Source: Hyphomonadaceae bacterium | GTDB lineage: Bacteria; Pseudomonadota; Alphaproteobacteria; Caulobacterales; Hyphomonadaceae | Direction of reading: 5' to 3' | DNA: 64,000 bases | NCBI GenBank assembly: GCA_016714495.1 | Contig: JADKDU010000005.1 | Span: forward strand, 260,928 to 324,927 | In this document: positions 53,027 to 63,152 of the stretch, in pieces | How positions within the stretch are numbered: the first letter of the stretch is position 1 | How the letters are laid out: each line of letters begins with the position of its first letter | Translations under genes and position numbers: made by a program | Notes under the pieces: generated by a model | Seen by the model: only the letters and a program-made list of their open reading frames with translations | What the model was told of the DNA's origin: nothing | Databases searched by the model: none

Positions 53027-54748
53027 TTATCCTCCGACGACGCGGCGCACTTCATCGACCGTGGTGTGGCCGGCGCGCGCCTTTAGCAGGCCGTCGCCGA
53101 ACATTGTACGATAGCCCTGCGACTCGGCCACGCGCGTGAGCTCAAGCTCAGGACGGCGCTGTCGGATGGCCGCCTGCAACTCACCGCCAACCGGCATTAC
53201 TTCATAGAGGCCGACGCGCCCGCGAAACCCTGTCGATCCGCATGCGGCGCAGCCCACGGCTTCACGCCAGAGCGGCTCGGTGTTACGCGGAGCGCCCGGA
53301 ACGGCAGCCGCCCGCGCTTCCAGCTCGGGCTCGCCAACAACGCGGCGGCCGCACGTATCGCACACCCGGCGCACCAGGCGCTGGCCCACGACGCCGCGCA
53401 GCACGTCGGCCAGCAGGTATTCCTCGACGCCGAGGTCGAGCAGGCGCGGCGCCGCCGCCAGCGCCGAATTGGTGTGCACAGTCGAGATCACGAGGTGGCC
53501 CGTCAGCGCCGCCTGCACGGCGATCCGCGCCGTTTCGGAATCGCGGATTTCGCCGATCATGATCACGTCGGGGTCCTGGCGCAGCATGGAGCGCAAGCCG
53601 GCCGCGAAGGTTAGCCCGATCTCCGACTTCACCTGTACCTGCATCACGCCGGGCAGCGCGAATTCCACTGGATCCTCGACCGTGAGGATTTTCCGCACAC
53701 CATCGTTCAACTGGCTCAGCAGCCGGTAGATCGTCGTCGTCTTTCCCGAGCCTGTCGGGCCCGTGACAAGTATCACACCGTTGGGATGCGCGATTAGCTG
53801 ATCCAGCAGCAACTGATGGTCTTCCGCGACGCCCAACTGGCGAAGTTCAGGCAGGGCGCTGGTCTTGCCCAGCAGGCGAAGCACCAGCGATTCGCCCCAT
53901 GTTGTTGGCAGCGTAGACACGCGCAGATCCATTTCGCGGCCGGCGATACGAATGGACTGACGGCCATCCTGCGGCAGGCGGCGTTCGGCGATGTCCATGC
54001 CTGACAACAGCTTGATCCGCGAATCGACCGCATCGAACTGCGAGCGCGGCGCCATGCGCCACTGGTCGAGAATCCCGTCCACCCGCATGCGAACGATGAA
54101 GCGGTCCTCAAAGGGCTCGACATGAATGTCAGAGGCCCGGCGCGTGATCGCCTCGGCGAACATGGCGTTGACGAAGTCGATGACCGGGGCTTCTTCCGCC
54201 ATCTCGCGCAGGCGACGCGAATCCTGGCTGTCTGCGATAGCCTCTTCCTCAGCGGCGCGCTCGGCGTCGAGCCCGACCAGCACGGTCTCCAGCGTTTGCT
54301 GGGTGGCCAGATAGAATTGCGCCGGCTCGGGATGCCACTGCTCGGCGGCTTCCTGCAGACTTGCGTCCATCGGGTTTCGCGCGGCGACATGCAGGCGCTC
54401 TGGCGCGTCGGACGCGCCGTTCAGAGCGCCTGACGGACCGCCTGGGGTCTGGATCGGGGGCGCGAACCAGATCACAGCCTCGCGCGCTTTCAACCATTCG
54501 ACGGTCGAATGCGTGCGCTGGAGGGCCTCGACCACCGTAGCGAGATTGGGCATGTCGGCGCTGGCCAGCACCGGCAAGCCCCACATCTCGGCCATGATGG
54601 CGACGAGGTCGGTCTCGGCGAGAGAGCCGAGGCGCACCAGCGCCAGGCCCAGGCTGCAGCCGATTTCGCTCTGCGCTCGCTTGCCCTCGTCAAGGTCGCG
54701 CGGGCTGACCAGACCGCGTTCGACCAGAAGGCTTCCAAAGTCGAGCAT
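53027..54748 (-). CDS. gspE: type II secretion ATPase GspE
   Basis: A ~573-residue cytoplasmic secretion ATPase. The N-terminal MshEN-like domain (LLVERGLVSPRDLDEG) is followed by the ATPase core with Walker A GPTGSGKTTT, Asp box ILTVEDPVEF, Walker B MIGEIRDSETA, and His box HTNSA. A zinc-finger insert has CDTCGRR and later CAACG, as in GspE/PilB proteins. ATG at 54748 is preferred; a GTG at 54790 is possible. First gene of gspE-F-I. Confidence 0.95.
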   Translation of the reverse strand: MLDFGSLLVERGLVSPRDLDEGKRAQSEIGCSLGLALVRLGSLAETDLVAIMAEMWGLPVLASADMPNLATVVEALQRTHSTVEWLKAREAVIWFAPPIQTPGGPSGALNGASDAPERLHVAARNPMDASLQEAAEQWHPEPAQFYLATQQTLETVLVGLDAERAAEEEAIADSQDSRRLREMAEEAPVIDFVNAMFAEAITRRASDIHVEPFEDRFIVRMRVDGILDQWRMAPRSQFDAVDSRIKLLSGMDIAERRLPQDGRQSIRIAGREMDLRVSTLPTTWGESLVLRLLGKTSALPELRQLGVAEDHQLLLDQLIAHPNGVILVTGPTGSGKTTTIYRLLSQLNDGVRKILTVEDPVEFALPGVMQVQVKSEIGLTFAAGLRSMLRQDPDVIMIGEIRDSETARIAVQAALTGHLVISTVHTNSALAAAPRLLDLGVEEYLLADVLRGVVGQRLVRRVCDTCGRRVVGEPELEARAAAVPGAPRNTEPLWREAVGCAACGSTGFRGRVGLYEVMPVGGELQAAIRQRRPELELTRVAESQGYRTMFGDGLLKARAGHTTVDEVRRVVGG

Positions 54749-54910
54749 CGCGTCCGTTACAGGTCTTCGGGCCGGATGATCCGGCGACACGCCTATCTAG
54801 TCGGACAGGACGAGGGCCGCAACAAGGCGGCATGCGGCGACACTGCTCGGGCGCGGGTTGTTTTCAGACGAGCGAGATAGACGGTGCATTTCCCAAAAAC
54901 AAAACGGCGC

Positions 54911-54950
54911 CTCAAAACAGAAGAGGGCGGCTTTCGCCGCCCTCCCCCGT
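54911..54950 (-). terminator. Rho-independent terminator of the secreted protein gene
   Basis: A perfect nine-base stem GAGGGCGGC / GCCGCCCTC with a four-base loop at 54923-54944, followed on the minus strand by TTCTGTTTT. It lies about 40 bases past the stop at 54983, so it ends the transcript of the secreted protein and separates it from gspE. Confidence 0.85.
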
Positions 54951-54982
54951 ACTCAGCAGGTTAAGTTCCAGTCAGCAACAAA

Positions 54983-56423
54983 CTAGTTGTTGTTGATTTC
55001 GTAGGTGCCATCCGTGCGCTGGACGAGACGCTTGATGATCGCGCCATTTCCTTCGACGGAGATCAGGATGTCACCGCGGCCGAAATTGCCCAGAGCAGCT
55101 TCGAGCTGAGCAGCCGTGAACAGAATTTCGCCGTTGGCGGGTACCGAAGCCGCCATGACGGCAGTCGCGTTGGCGACCCCGCCGGTGGTGGCGAGAACAG
55201 TTGCAGTCACTACGCCGTAAGCCGAGCTCGTTGGGTTAGACACACGAACGAAGTTCTGCGAGCCCGTACCGGCCGACTGTGTATTCGAGGCCGTCCAAGC
55301 CAGCGTAGCGTTCGTTCCATCGCGCACGATCGGCGCCAAAGCACCCGTGCGAGCCGGGACCGACAGGCCCGCAACCGCCGTCGAAGCGATCGAAACGCTG
55401 TAGGTCAAGCAGCAATCGGCGTCGTACCATTCGAAGTAAGCAATACAGCCTCATCTGCGCCCTCGTCGAACGCGGTACCCACGGTAACCAAGTTGGTAAG
55501 GAACGCTGGTGTCACACCCGAGTCCAATACAGCTGAGGCAGCCGTAACCACCGGCGCAAGACCACCGACCGTAACCGCACCACCCGTGCCGGGAGGCGTG
55601 ATGAACGAGGAGAAGTTACCCGTGAACGTCGCAACCGCAGCGGTGATATCAGCGATCCCCGCGAATGTAGGCGTCACGCCGCCGTCGAGGTCCACGTACA
55701 CGTTGCTACGTGCCTGCAGTTCGATATCGCCCGAAGAAACCGGGCCGACAGTGTTGCCGGCAAACCGGCGATAGGCGCCACCGGTCGAAGCGACGGCGGC
55801 GGTGAGCGTTGCGCCGGCATCGATATCCGCCCTGAATGCATCAACATTGTTCAAGATCGTGAAGGTCGCCGGGCCACCGTCGACTGGCGCGTTGCCAGAC
55901 TCCGTGACGATTCCGACTGTCATCGTAACAGGCGCGCCGCCATCTGCATCGAACGGGACGGTGACCACGGGGTTATCGCCGTCGGCGCAACCATTAAGGT
56001 TTGACACCACGAAGGTGGCGGACGTCGTCGTCGTGGTCGAAAGAACCGCAGTTGCAGGAGTTGTGCAGCCGGTGAAGTCAAACCAGCCGCCAACCGAAGC
56101 GCCGTCAAACGTAGCGCCCGAGAGGCCGATCGTCAGAAGGACGTTGCCTGATGGGAATGTGCCCGTTTCCACATCGAAGACTACGCGAACCTCTCCATCA
56201 TCACGATCGTCACCAACGACCGTGTCGGCAGTCGGAATGATTTCGTTCGCTACGCTTGGCGGCACAAAAAAGCGGAGCTGTTGGGCCGTTAGCAAAGATG
56301 CGCTCCCCCGACGACGTTATCTAATTCGAAAGAAATGATTTCGACGGCATTAGCCGAGCCGACCATTGCAAAGGTTACTGCCGACGCGATTACGCCCGAC
56401 AGCAGCTTTTTCTTGAACTGCAT
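54983..56423 (-). pseudogene. secreted Thr/Ala/Val-rich surface-type protein, two frameshifts
   Basis: ATG at 56423 (AGGGGA six bases upstream) starts a Sec signal peptide (KKLLSGVIASAVTFAMVGSA). Three consecutive frames then form one ~480-residue acidic, beta-rich protein: to ~56300 in one frame, 56295-55405 in the next (TFPSGNVLLTIGLSGATFDG), and 55408-54983 in the third (VRVSNPTSSAYGVVTATVLA), ending in EINNN. One extra G in a G5 run (coding strand) and one extra T near 55408 rejoin all three. The low-complexity, Gly/Thr-rich composition fits an S-layer-like or T2SS-secreted protein; no family recognised. It has its own terminator and lies between gspD and gspE. Confidence 0.8.
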
Positions 56424-56795
56424 GATAGTCCCCTGATGAGTGCTAGCGAGCGAATTGTCGCTACGATAAGGCTCATGGGTGTGAGGAGGCTTTGACCAAC
56501 CAAACATCATGATCCGATGTCTTGTTTAGGTGGGCGAATTTGCGATGTCAATTTGCACTTCTTCAGGCGAGTGCCGTTCGGGCTTAAGCGCATAAGAGCG
56601 TGGCCAATTGGCAACCACATCGTGCGTTAGCGTAAAAACACTACAAATTCAGGATATTCGCGGAGGCTTGGCGAAACGACCTGACGGCGGAACAGGACAG
56701 CTGATGTCTTCGTCCCTCGGGATGATCCAACTGGCTGAAAAATTTCGCGGAATTGTCACGCACGACCCGCCCATAATTGCAGCGCGGCGGTCTAG
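56424..56795. other. promoter-bearing intergenic region
   Basis: About 370 bases between the secreted protein and the IS1182-type element. It must carry the promoter of the secreted protein. No gene is seen, and I could not pick out promoter boxes with confidence. Confidence 0.35.
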
Positions 56796-58250
56796 GAGCC
56801 TGTCGCCGTAATCCTCGATATGTCGAGTTTCGGGCCGAAGACTGATTCTGTCAGTGCATGGCCAAGATATTTCGACCGTGGGACGTGGATCAGCAGTGGA
56901 TGCTGCCGCCGCCCCTGCATGAGTTCGTGCCTGCGGATCACGTGGCGCACTTCATTCGCGAGACGGTGCGCGCGGATCTGGATCTGAACGGGATCCTGTC
57001 GACCTACGATCAAGAGCGGGGCTTTCTGCCCTTTCATAAGGCGATAATGGCGGCGCTTCCGCTCTACGGATATAGCCGGGGGGTCTACTCATCGCGCAAG
57101 CTGGCGCAGGCGTGTGTCGAGCGGCTTGATTTCATGGCGGTGACGGCGATGAATCGGCCGGATTTCCGCACCATCGCGAAGTTCCGGGCGCGCCATCTCG
57201 AGGCGCTGGGCGGGTTGTTTCTGCAGGCGCTGAAGCAGTGTGCGGCGGCGGGACTGGTCAAGCTGGGCCATGTGGCCCTCGATGGGACGAAGATCGCCGC
57301 CAACGCCAGCGCGCCCAAGGCGATGTCCTATGGTCGGATGAAGACGGCCGAACCCAGGTTTGCAGCCGAGATCGAGCACTGGTTTGCACAGGCCGACGCC
57401 AGCGACCGCGATGAAGACAGCGTCGACGGCGAGGATATGCAGTGCGACCAGATGCCGGCCTGGGTGGCCGACAAGCAGGCGCGGCTTGCCCGCGTCCAGG
57501 CGGCCAAGGCAGCGCTAGAAGCGGAAGCGCGGGGCGATAGACAGATGATGACCCGGATGGGCCGGGACCTTCGTCAGGCATGATGAGGAGCGGCAGGCCG
57601 CAGGGCGGGGTCAACGGGGAGCCGCCCGACCACGCGCAACGCAACTTCACCGACCCCGACAGCCGTATCCAGCCGGTCCGGTCCGGCTTCATCGCCGGTT
57701 ACAATGCCCAGATCGCGGTCGACGCCCACGCCCAGATCATCGTCTCCCAGCATGTCCAGACAAAATTCAGCCGGTCGCGGCGCGCTGAAGCCGCTGCTCA
57801 CCAGCCTGCGCGCCACCTTGAGCGCAAACCCGAAGGAAGTCTCGGCCGATGCGGGCTATTGCGACGAGGCCAACCTGGCGCACCTGGCGCGACGCGGGAT
57901 CGATGCGTACGTCGCAACCGGCCGCGCCGGGAAGGCCCAGTCGTCAAACGCGGACCCCAATCGCAGAAACAAGGCTCCAAGCATGACGGCCATGGCGGTC
58001 AAGATCCGGCTGGCCCGGTGGCGGAGCCGCTATCGTCTTCGCAAGCAGATCGTCGAGCCGGCCTTCGGTCAGATCAAGAGCGCGCGCGGCTTCAGGCAGT
58101 TCCTGATGCGCGGCCTCACGAATGTGAAGCCCGAATGGGCGATGATCTGCACCGCCCACAACCTCCTCAAGCTCCACAAGGCCGCCTGAGGAGGCTCAAG
58201 CCACATCACTCAAAATGAAACCGTCCCCGGGCCCATCTGACAACCTGCTC
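56796..58250 (+). mobile_element. IS1182-family insertion sequence
   Basis: An element of about 1.45 kb with a transposase gene from 56858 to 58189. Candidate ends are GAGCCTGTC near 56796 and its imperfect inverse at 58250. It inserts between the secretin gene and the secreted protein gene and so splits the T2SS operon. End positions are approximate. Confidence 0.75.
56858..58189 (+). pseudogene. IS1182-family transposase with two frameshifts
   Basis: The N-terminal part (FRPWDVDQQWMLPPPLHEFV, LALDGTKIAANAS in the form VALDGTKIAANAS) is in one frame to 57583. The middle (AQRNFTDPDSRIQPVRSGF, GYNAQIAVDAHAQIIV) is in a second frame, and the C-terminus (DAGYCDEANL, YRLRKQIVEPAFGQIKSA, CTAHNLLKL) returns to the first. 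Breaks lie near 57545 and at the AAAA run near 57762. Net shift is zero, so two opposite single-base indels explain it. The DDE triad is spread over the frames and the element is inactive as read. Confidence 0.85.
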
Positions 58251-58322
58251 AAAAGCCGTTAGAGAGACGGGCTCCCAGAAGGAGCCGATGCGAGCATCGA
58301 GTAGCCGCCGTGTGCCGCCCGA

Positions 58323-60737
58323 TCAGGGTTGAACCGTTGAATCCGGCCCACTGGGCGAAATCACGGGTGACGTTTCGAGACCTGGGACGAGCGCGACAGT
58401 GGCCGTCGGAGGCGACATCTCGGTCTGGTTCAGGCCGGACTGCTGGGCAGCCGGGGCTGAGCTGTCCAGAGGCGCAGCAGCGGGATCGGGCGACGTCGGC
58501 TCAAGTGGAGCCGAACGCTCAAATATCTCGGTCGGCGTAGGGATGCCCGAACGCTCGGGCTGGCTCCAAGGATTGCGCCAGGGGGTGAGCGTGTAGGCTG
58601 TGGGTCCGCGCTTATAGAGCATCGCATTGAGCGAGTCGGAATAGAAATTGGCCGCGTCTTCAAGCTCTTGACCGGAACGGATGATGCGCGGCGTCACCAG
58701 CATCAGCAGCTCGGTCTTGCCGCCCGAAACGCGGTCGGTGCGGAACACCGATCCGATAAAGGGGATATCCTTCAGGAAGGGCACACCCGTGTTCCCACGC
58801 GTGTAATTATCCTGCATCAGGCCGCCTATCACCGCCGTCGTGCCCTCGCGCACCGTCAGGGAGGTCTCGAGGCTGCGGTTCAGGATCAGCGGGCTACCGA
58901 TGGCGGCATTGGGGTTGTCGGCCTGGCTTGAGACTTCCTGGAACACCTGAAGCTCGACACTGTCGCCGAACACCACGGGTTTCACGTCCAGGATCACGCC
59001 CGTCTGGCGATACTGCACGCTCTGAAGCACATCGGTGCTGCCGCCAACCTGGCTGTCGGAGGCGCGCTGCGAGGTGATAATTGGCACGTCCGTGCCAACC
59101 TGGATGCGCGCTTCGCCGCCAGAGCGCGCGACAATTCGAGGCGAGGACAGCACATTGATGTTGTTGTTGGAGGCGAACGCGTTCAGCGCCGCCGTGACGG
59201 TCCCATGATCATATTCGATCGACAGCCCGCCCGCGCTGAGGCCAAGGCCGCCAAGCGTGCCGCCCGAGATCAGACCCGTGTTCAGGGCTTCCTCGGCAAA
59301 CCATTCCAGACCGAAACGCGTTTCGTCCGAGAGCGTCACCTCTGCGATTGTGATCTCAATAAGCACCTGCAGTGGCGGCACATCGAGTTGTTCGAACAGG
59401 CGGCGCGCACGCTCGAACTCGCTCGGCGTACCACGATAGAGCAGCCGGTTGCCGCCCGAATCTACGGTAATCCGCGTACCCCCTGAACCGGGAAGCGCCG
59501 CCGGGCTCGGATTGACCTGGGCGCGCTGCTGGGAGGGCGGCGCTCCCTCGCCTTGACCGCCGCCACTACCGGATGCGCTCGTGACTCCCACAACATTTGC
59601 GGCCTCGCCGGAAACCGACGCCGCGATGGCGCCCAGCTGTTCGGCGCTGGTGTTGCGCACCTGGTAGACAAAAACTTGCGTTTGGTCGCCAAGCGCCGAC
59701 GGTTTATCGAGTTCGGAAACCCAGAACAGCGCACGTTCAAACGCTGCGGGAACGCTGGAGAATATCAGAAGCTGGTTGGTGAAAGGCACCGGCATGAAGT
59801 TGACGGCGCGGGAGATCGAACCTGACGACGACGCATTGGCCTGATAGCCTTCCGTCTGCAGCGCCTGAGTGACGGACGCGGCCAGCCGATCAGCGGCCCA
59901 GAACACCGGCTCGATGCGCGCGATCTGCGCCCCGGCGAGACGCGGTTGGTCTATGTCGGAAACGATCTGCGCCGCAGCCGTCACCTCGCGGGCGCGGCCG
60001 ACGATGACAAGGGTGTTGATGTCCGGGCGCGCCGTAATGCGCACGCCGCCGAGATCCGGAAACGTCTCATCCAGAAGGGCTTTGACGGTGTTGGCGTCAA
60101 TTGACTGCAGCTCGAAGAACTGGATCACGGGGCGTGACGCCTCAGGCGTATCCACAGTCGAGCGCGACCGTACAATCAGCGGGGCGCCGGCCATCAGGGA
60201 ATCGTTCTTTGCGACTCGAACGACACCGTTTTCGATACTGACAGAGAGCCCGTAATCACGCAGCGCCATTTCGATCATGCCGAAGAAGGTACGCTCATCG
60301 ACCTCGACGGCGCCACGCAGCGCGACGATGTTGCGCATCTCGGATACGCCGGGGCCCAGACTGTAGGGCACTTTGAGAATTTCATTGAAGACAGTATCGA
60401 CAAACTGCGCCACCGGCTGCGGCGGTAGCGTGGCGCGCACCGTGTCCGTGTCAAACAGCGTGCTGATCTGCGAGGCGCTTTCCGGCCCGTCGTCGACCAC
60501 GCCCGAGACGGACCTTTCAACCTGCGGGCCAGGAATGCGCTGAATGCTGGTGCGGCGTTGGTCGAGCACGCGTTCGGCCGCCGACCGGTTATCTGGAAGA
60601 CTCGAAGGCTGCGCTGTTCCCATCTTCAGAGTGGGCGAGCTCTGGCAGGCGACAGCCGCCGCAAACGCGGGCAAGCTTGCAGCGAATCGCCAGGCGACGA
60701 TCCGGCCGCCCGCGCTGGCGCTTTGCTTTACGTCCAT
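58323..60737 (-). CDS. gspD: type II secretion secretin GspD
   Basis: An 804-residue outer-membrane secretin. A signal peptide ends with lipobox-like AVAC (C31), so it may be a lipoprotein. N-domains (VRITARPDINTLVIVG repeated type) precede the secretin core with VPFLKDIPFIGSVFR and LLMLVTPRII. The C-terminal ~100 residues are Pro/Ser/Ala-rich and may be the S-domain or an extension. ATG at 60737. It forms the exit channel for folded exoproteins. The IS1182 element lies 70 bases past its stop. Confidence 0.96.
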   Translation of the reverse strand: MDVKQSASAGGRIVAWRFAASLPAFAAAVACQSSPTLKMGTAQPSSLPDNRSAAERVLDQRRTSIQRIPGPQVERSVSGVVDDGPESASQISTLFDTDTVRATLPPQPVAQFVDTVFNEILKVPYSLGPGVSEMRNIVALRGAVEVDERTFFGMIEMALRDYGLSVSIENGVVRVAKNDSLMAGAPLIVRSRSTVDTPEASRPVIQFFELQSIDANTVKALLDETFPDLGGVRITARPDINTLVIVGRAREVTAAAQIVSDIDQPRLAGAQIARIEPVFWAADRLAASVTQALQTEGYQANASSSGSISRAVNFMPVPFTNQLLIFSSVPAAFERALFWVSELDKPSALGDQTQVFVYQVRNTSAEQLGAIAASVSGEAANVVGVTSASGSGGGQGEGAPPSQQRAQVNPSPAALPGSGGTRITVDSGGNRLLYRGTPSEFERARRLFEQLDVPPLQVLIEITIAEVTLSDETRFGLEWFAEEALNTGLISGGTLGGLGLSAGGLSIEYDHGTVTAALNAFASNNNINVLSSPRIVARSGGEARIQVGTDVPIITSQRASDSQVGGSTDVLQSVQYRQTGVILDVKPVVFGDSVELQVFQEVSSQADNPNAAIGSPLILNRSLETSLTVREGTTAVIGGLMQDNYTRGNTGVPFLKDIPFIGSVFRTDRVSGGKTELLMLVTPRIIRSGQELEDAANFYSDSLNAMLYKRGPTAYTLTPWRNPWSQPERSGIPTPTEIFERSAPLEPTSPDPAAAPLDSSAPAAQQSGLNQTEMSPPTATVALVPGLETSPVISPSGPDSTVQP

Positions 60738-60886
60738 GATCTCGACACCTTCAAAACATTACACTCGACACGCTTTCTTACCTCATCGGCCAAGGCCCAC
60801 ACCGCCCCTACTGCTTTTCGGCATCATAATTCCCCATCTTGCGCTTTTTTTGTCGCTCGGCCAGCTACCGATTGCCGGATGCGTCT

Positions 60887-61366
60887 TCACCAGCTTCCCC
60901 GCCAAAAAAGCGATACGCTTAGGGTCTCTCCGTCACGGTGCAGAATCACGGACTGGGCCTGAATAGCCTTGACGACCCAGCCGTCCCGGAACTCCTGCCC
61001 GACCCTCACTTCGCGCCTCGCCTCGTCCTCATCTCGGTCTACGACGATGAGACGCAGCGTCCGTCCGGACCCGACAATGGCGGTCAGGTCGCGCGTCAAC
61101 TGTTCGTTGATGGGCGCGATCACCGCCGCAGCCGCGGCCCCGGCGTCAGCCGTCTCGCTCGCTTCCTCTCGCATGGTCGGCATGCCCAGACGAACAAAGG
61201 CCTGGCGGGCGACGCCCACCTGCAGGCCGGCGTGGTCAATCTGGGGCGCTGCCTGACTTCGCAGGGTTGCAATTGCTCCAATGTCCGCCGGCAAGGTCGC
61301 AGTGTACCACCCCCCCGCGACTGCGGCGGGCGCCCCGATCAACAGAGTCCAGACCCAAACCTGCAC
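60887..61366 (-). CDS. GspC-like type II secretion protein
   Basis: A 159-residue protein with one N-terminal membrane span and a periplasmic part ending in VGQEFRDGWVVKAIQAQSVIL, the homology-region motif of GspC/PulC, which contacts the secretin. It is shorter than typical GspC since no PDZ domain is present. GTG start at 61366. It lies between gspM and gspD, which supports the call. Confidence 0.75.
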   Translation of the reverse strand: MQVWVWTLLIGAPAAVAGGWYTATLPADIGAIATLRSQAAPQIDHAGLQVGVARQAFVRLGMPTMREEASETADAGAAAAAVIAPINEQLTRDLTAIVGSGRTLRLIVVDRDEDEARREVRVGQEFRDGWVVKAIQAQSVILHRDGETLSVSLFWRGSW

Positions 61367-61386
61367 GGTGCGTACCTAACCCTGTC

Positions 61387-61968
61387 TTATTCTGGGTTGT
61401 CAGTGACCAGAGGCACCCGAACACGCAGCGCGAACGAAGGCGACGGTCCAGCATCGACCGAAACACCCAGAACACCGATGCTTTGCGGACCGTCCGATAT
61501 GGATCGCATTAAGGCCAGAAACGAAGGCCAGTCAAACCGTCCCTGTAGCGCATAAACTTGGGTTTTGACTGAGCCGTCTCCAGCCGGGTCGCCCTGCGGG
61601 GCTACGCGGACATTAACCACGCCCCCCTGATTGGCCATGCGCTCAAGCTGTGCCTGAGCAGCTGCTCGCGCGATGGGCACGGTCGTCGCCGAAAACGCCA
61701 TCGCTCGGGCTTTTTCCAGCTCTGCAGCCAGCCTCTCTTCTGCAAGACCCGGCGCCCGACGGGCGGCGCGGAATTCAAAGTTCTCGCGCTCGGCCCGGAC
61801 CTGCGCTGCATCCAGACGCACGCGGTCCGACCATTCCATCGCTGTGATCGCGCCGAAAACTGCGCCACAGGCGGCAAGACCAGCCAACAGCGAACGCTCG
61901 CGGGGTGAAACTTTGATCCCCTCGATGCCAAAGGCCCGGAAGGCGCGGGACAACAGTGCATCGATCAT
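61387..61968 (-). CDS. gspM: type II secretion protein GspM-like
   Basis: A 193-residue protein with a single N-terminal membrane helix (LAGLAACGAVFGAITAMEW), a coiled helical stretch and a small periplasmic ferredoxin-like end, the GspM layout. The start ATG overlaps the gspL stop (ATGA). GspM and GspL form the inner-membrane platform with GspE and GspF. The call rests on position and layout since GspM sequences diverge strongly. Confidence 0.78.
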   Translation of the reverse strand: MIDALLSRAFRAFGIEGIKVSPRERSLLAGLAACGAVFGAITAMEWSDRVRLDAAQVRAERENFEFRAARRAPGLAEERLAAELEKARAMAFSATTVPIARAAAQAQLERMANQGGVVNVRVAPQGDPAGDGSVKTQVYALQGRFDWPSFLALMRSISDGPQSIGVLGVSVDAGPSPSFALRVRVPLVTDNPE

Positions 61969-63152
61969 CGCGGAGGACCCTCCGCACGCGCACCCGACGG
62001 CATGGCCTCCGGCGGTGTGGCTGGAACCGTAGGTGTAACGTTTCGCCGGACCACCCCGCCGTCGGCGATGGTCTCCCCGCATCCACCCTCGTCCATGACC
62101 GGACATATATCAGCGACGAACACGGCGTTGCCGGTCGCTGGATCAACCTGCGGCCGGACGTTGCTGATGAAATCGTTGCGTTCGAGCAGGCCGGCCACCT
62201 CCTCGATCGCGATCGTCGCGGGCAGTTTGGCCTCAAGACGCAGCTTGTTTTCCTCGACCGCCCAACGCAAAGGCGTCTCGCCGAACGATTTAAGCGCGCC
62301 AATAGCCGACGCGCTGACCAGCAGCGGGTTCGGCCGACGAAAATCGCTCGCCATCGCCTGTAGCGCACCACGTTCGGTGTCCATGACGTTGGTCCGGGCG
62401 ACACCGGCAGCGCCCTTCAGCTGGTCGCGTTGCGCTGTCTCGTTGCGCAGCATGATCTCAAAACGCGCGCCCTGGGCAAGAAAGAACAGCGCAATAGCCG
62501 CGCTTGCCACGGCCGCGAACAGCGCACCCTGCTCTATCTTGTCCCACACCCGCGCTTCCACAACGACTGCCACCTTTTGCAGGTTTCTGATCGAGGCAGG
62601 CGGACGAGAGGGCAAAGGCGGCGTCAGCGGCGCTTGCTCGCCCACATCCCCCACGCTGTCGACAAAGGCTGACCACTGGTCAGGCGCGAAGGCGCGCCGC
62701 CGCCAGGTCGAAGCGATCAGTGTGAGATCGCGCCAGTACTGAGCCTCGAAGCCGTCATGAGTTTCGACTTGCCGCCACCCCCCGCCGACGTTCGTCAGCA
62801 AGGTCTCCGGCGCGATCCGCAGCGGATCATAGCCTCCCCGCGTTGCCATGAGTTCGCGAATGCGGGCGGCGTCCCACCACCAGATCCCATAGCCCAGAAC
62901 GTTACGCTGGATCAGGAAGTCACTGTCGGGAAAGGGCGCATGCGCCTCGGCAATCAGCCGGACGGATCGATCAGCCTGAGCGCCCGACAGGCCCGTCGGA
63001 CGCTGCACGAACTGATAACGGGCCATGCTGCGGCTGACGAGCACGCGATCCTTGCCCGCCACGCGCTCGGCCGGCCGACCGTCGGGGCGCACCAAGCCGG
63101 CCTCACCTAGCAGATAGGCGCCCGGCTTGGGGAAGGTTTTCGAGTTTGCCAT
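61965..63152 (-). CDS. gspL: type II secretion protein GspL-like
   Basis: A ~395-residue bitopic protein: a cytoplasmic N-terminal domain, a membrane span around residue 225 (ALFAAVASAAIALFFLAQG) and a periplasmic domain with PLRWAVEENKLRLEAKLP, similar to the ferredoxin-like fold of GspL. The cytoplasmic part would bind GspE. A Pro/Gly/Arg-rich tail follows. Overlaps gspK upstream by ~50 bases. Confidence 0.8.
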   Translation of the reverse strand: MANSKTFPKPGAYLLGEAGLVRPDGRPAERVAGKDRVLVSRSMARYQFVQRPTGLSGAQADRSVRLIAEAHAPFPDSDFLIQRNVLGYGIWWWDAARIRELMATRGGYDPLRIAPETLLTNVGGGWRQVETHDGFEAQYWRDLTLIASTWRRRAFAPDQWSAFVDSVGDVGEQAPLTPPLPSRPPASIRNLQKVAVVVEARVWDKIEQGALFAAVASAAIALFFLAQGARFEIMLRNETAQRDQLKGAAGVARTNVMDTERGALQAMASDFRRPNPLLVSASAIGALKSFGETPLRWAVEENKLRLEAKLPATIAIEEVAGLLERNDFISNVRPQVDPATGNAVFVADICPVMDEGGCGETIADGGVVRRNVTPTVPATPPEAMPSGARAEGPPR

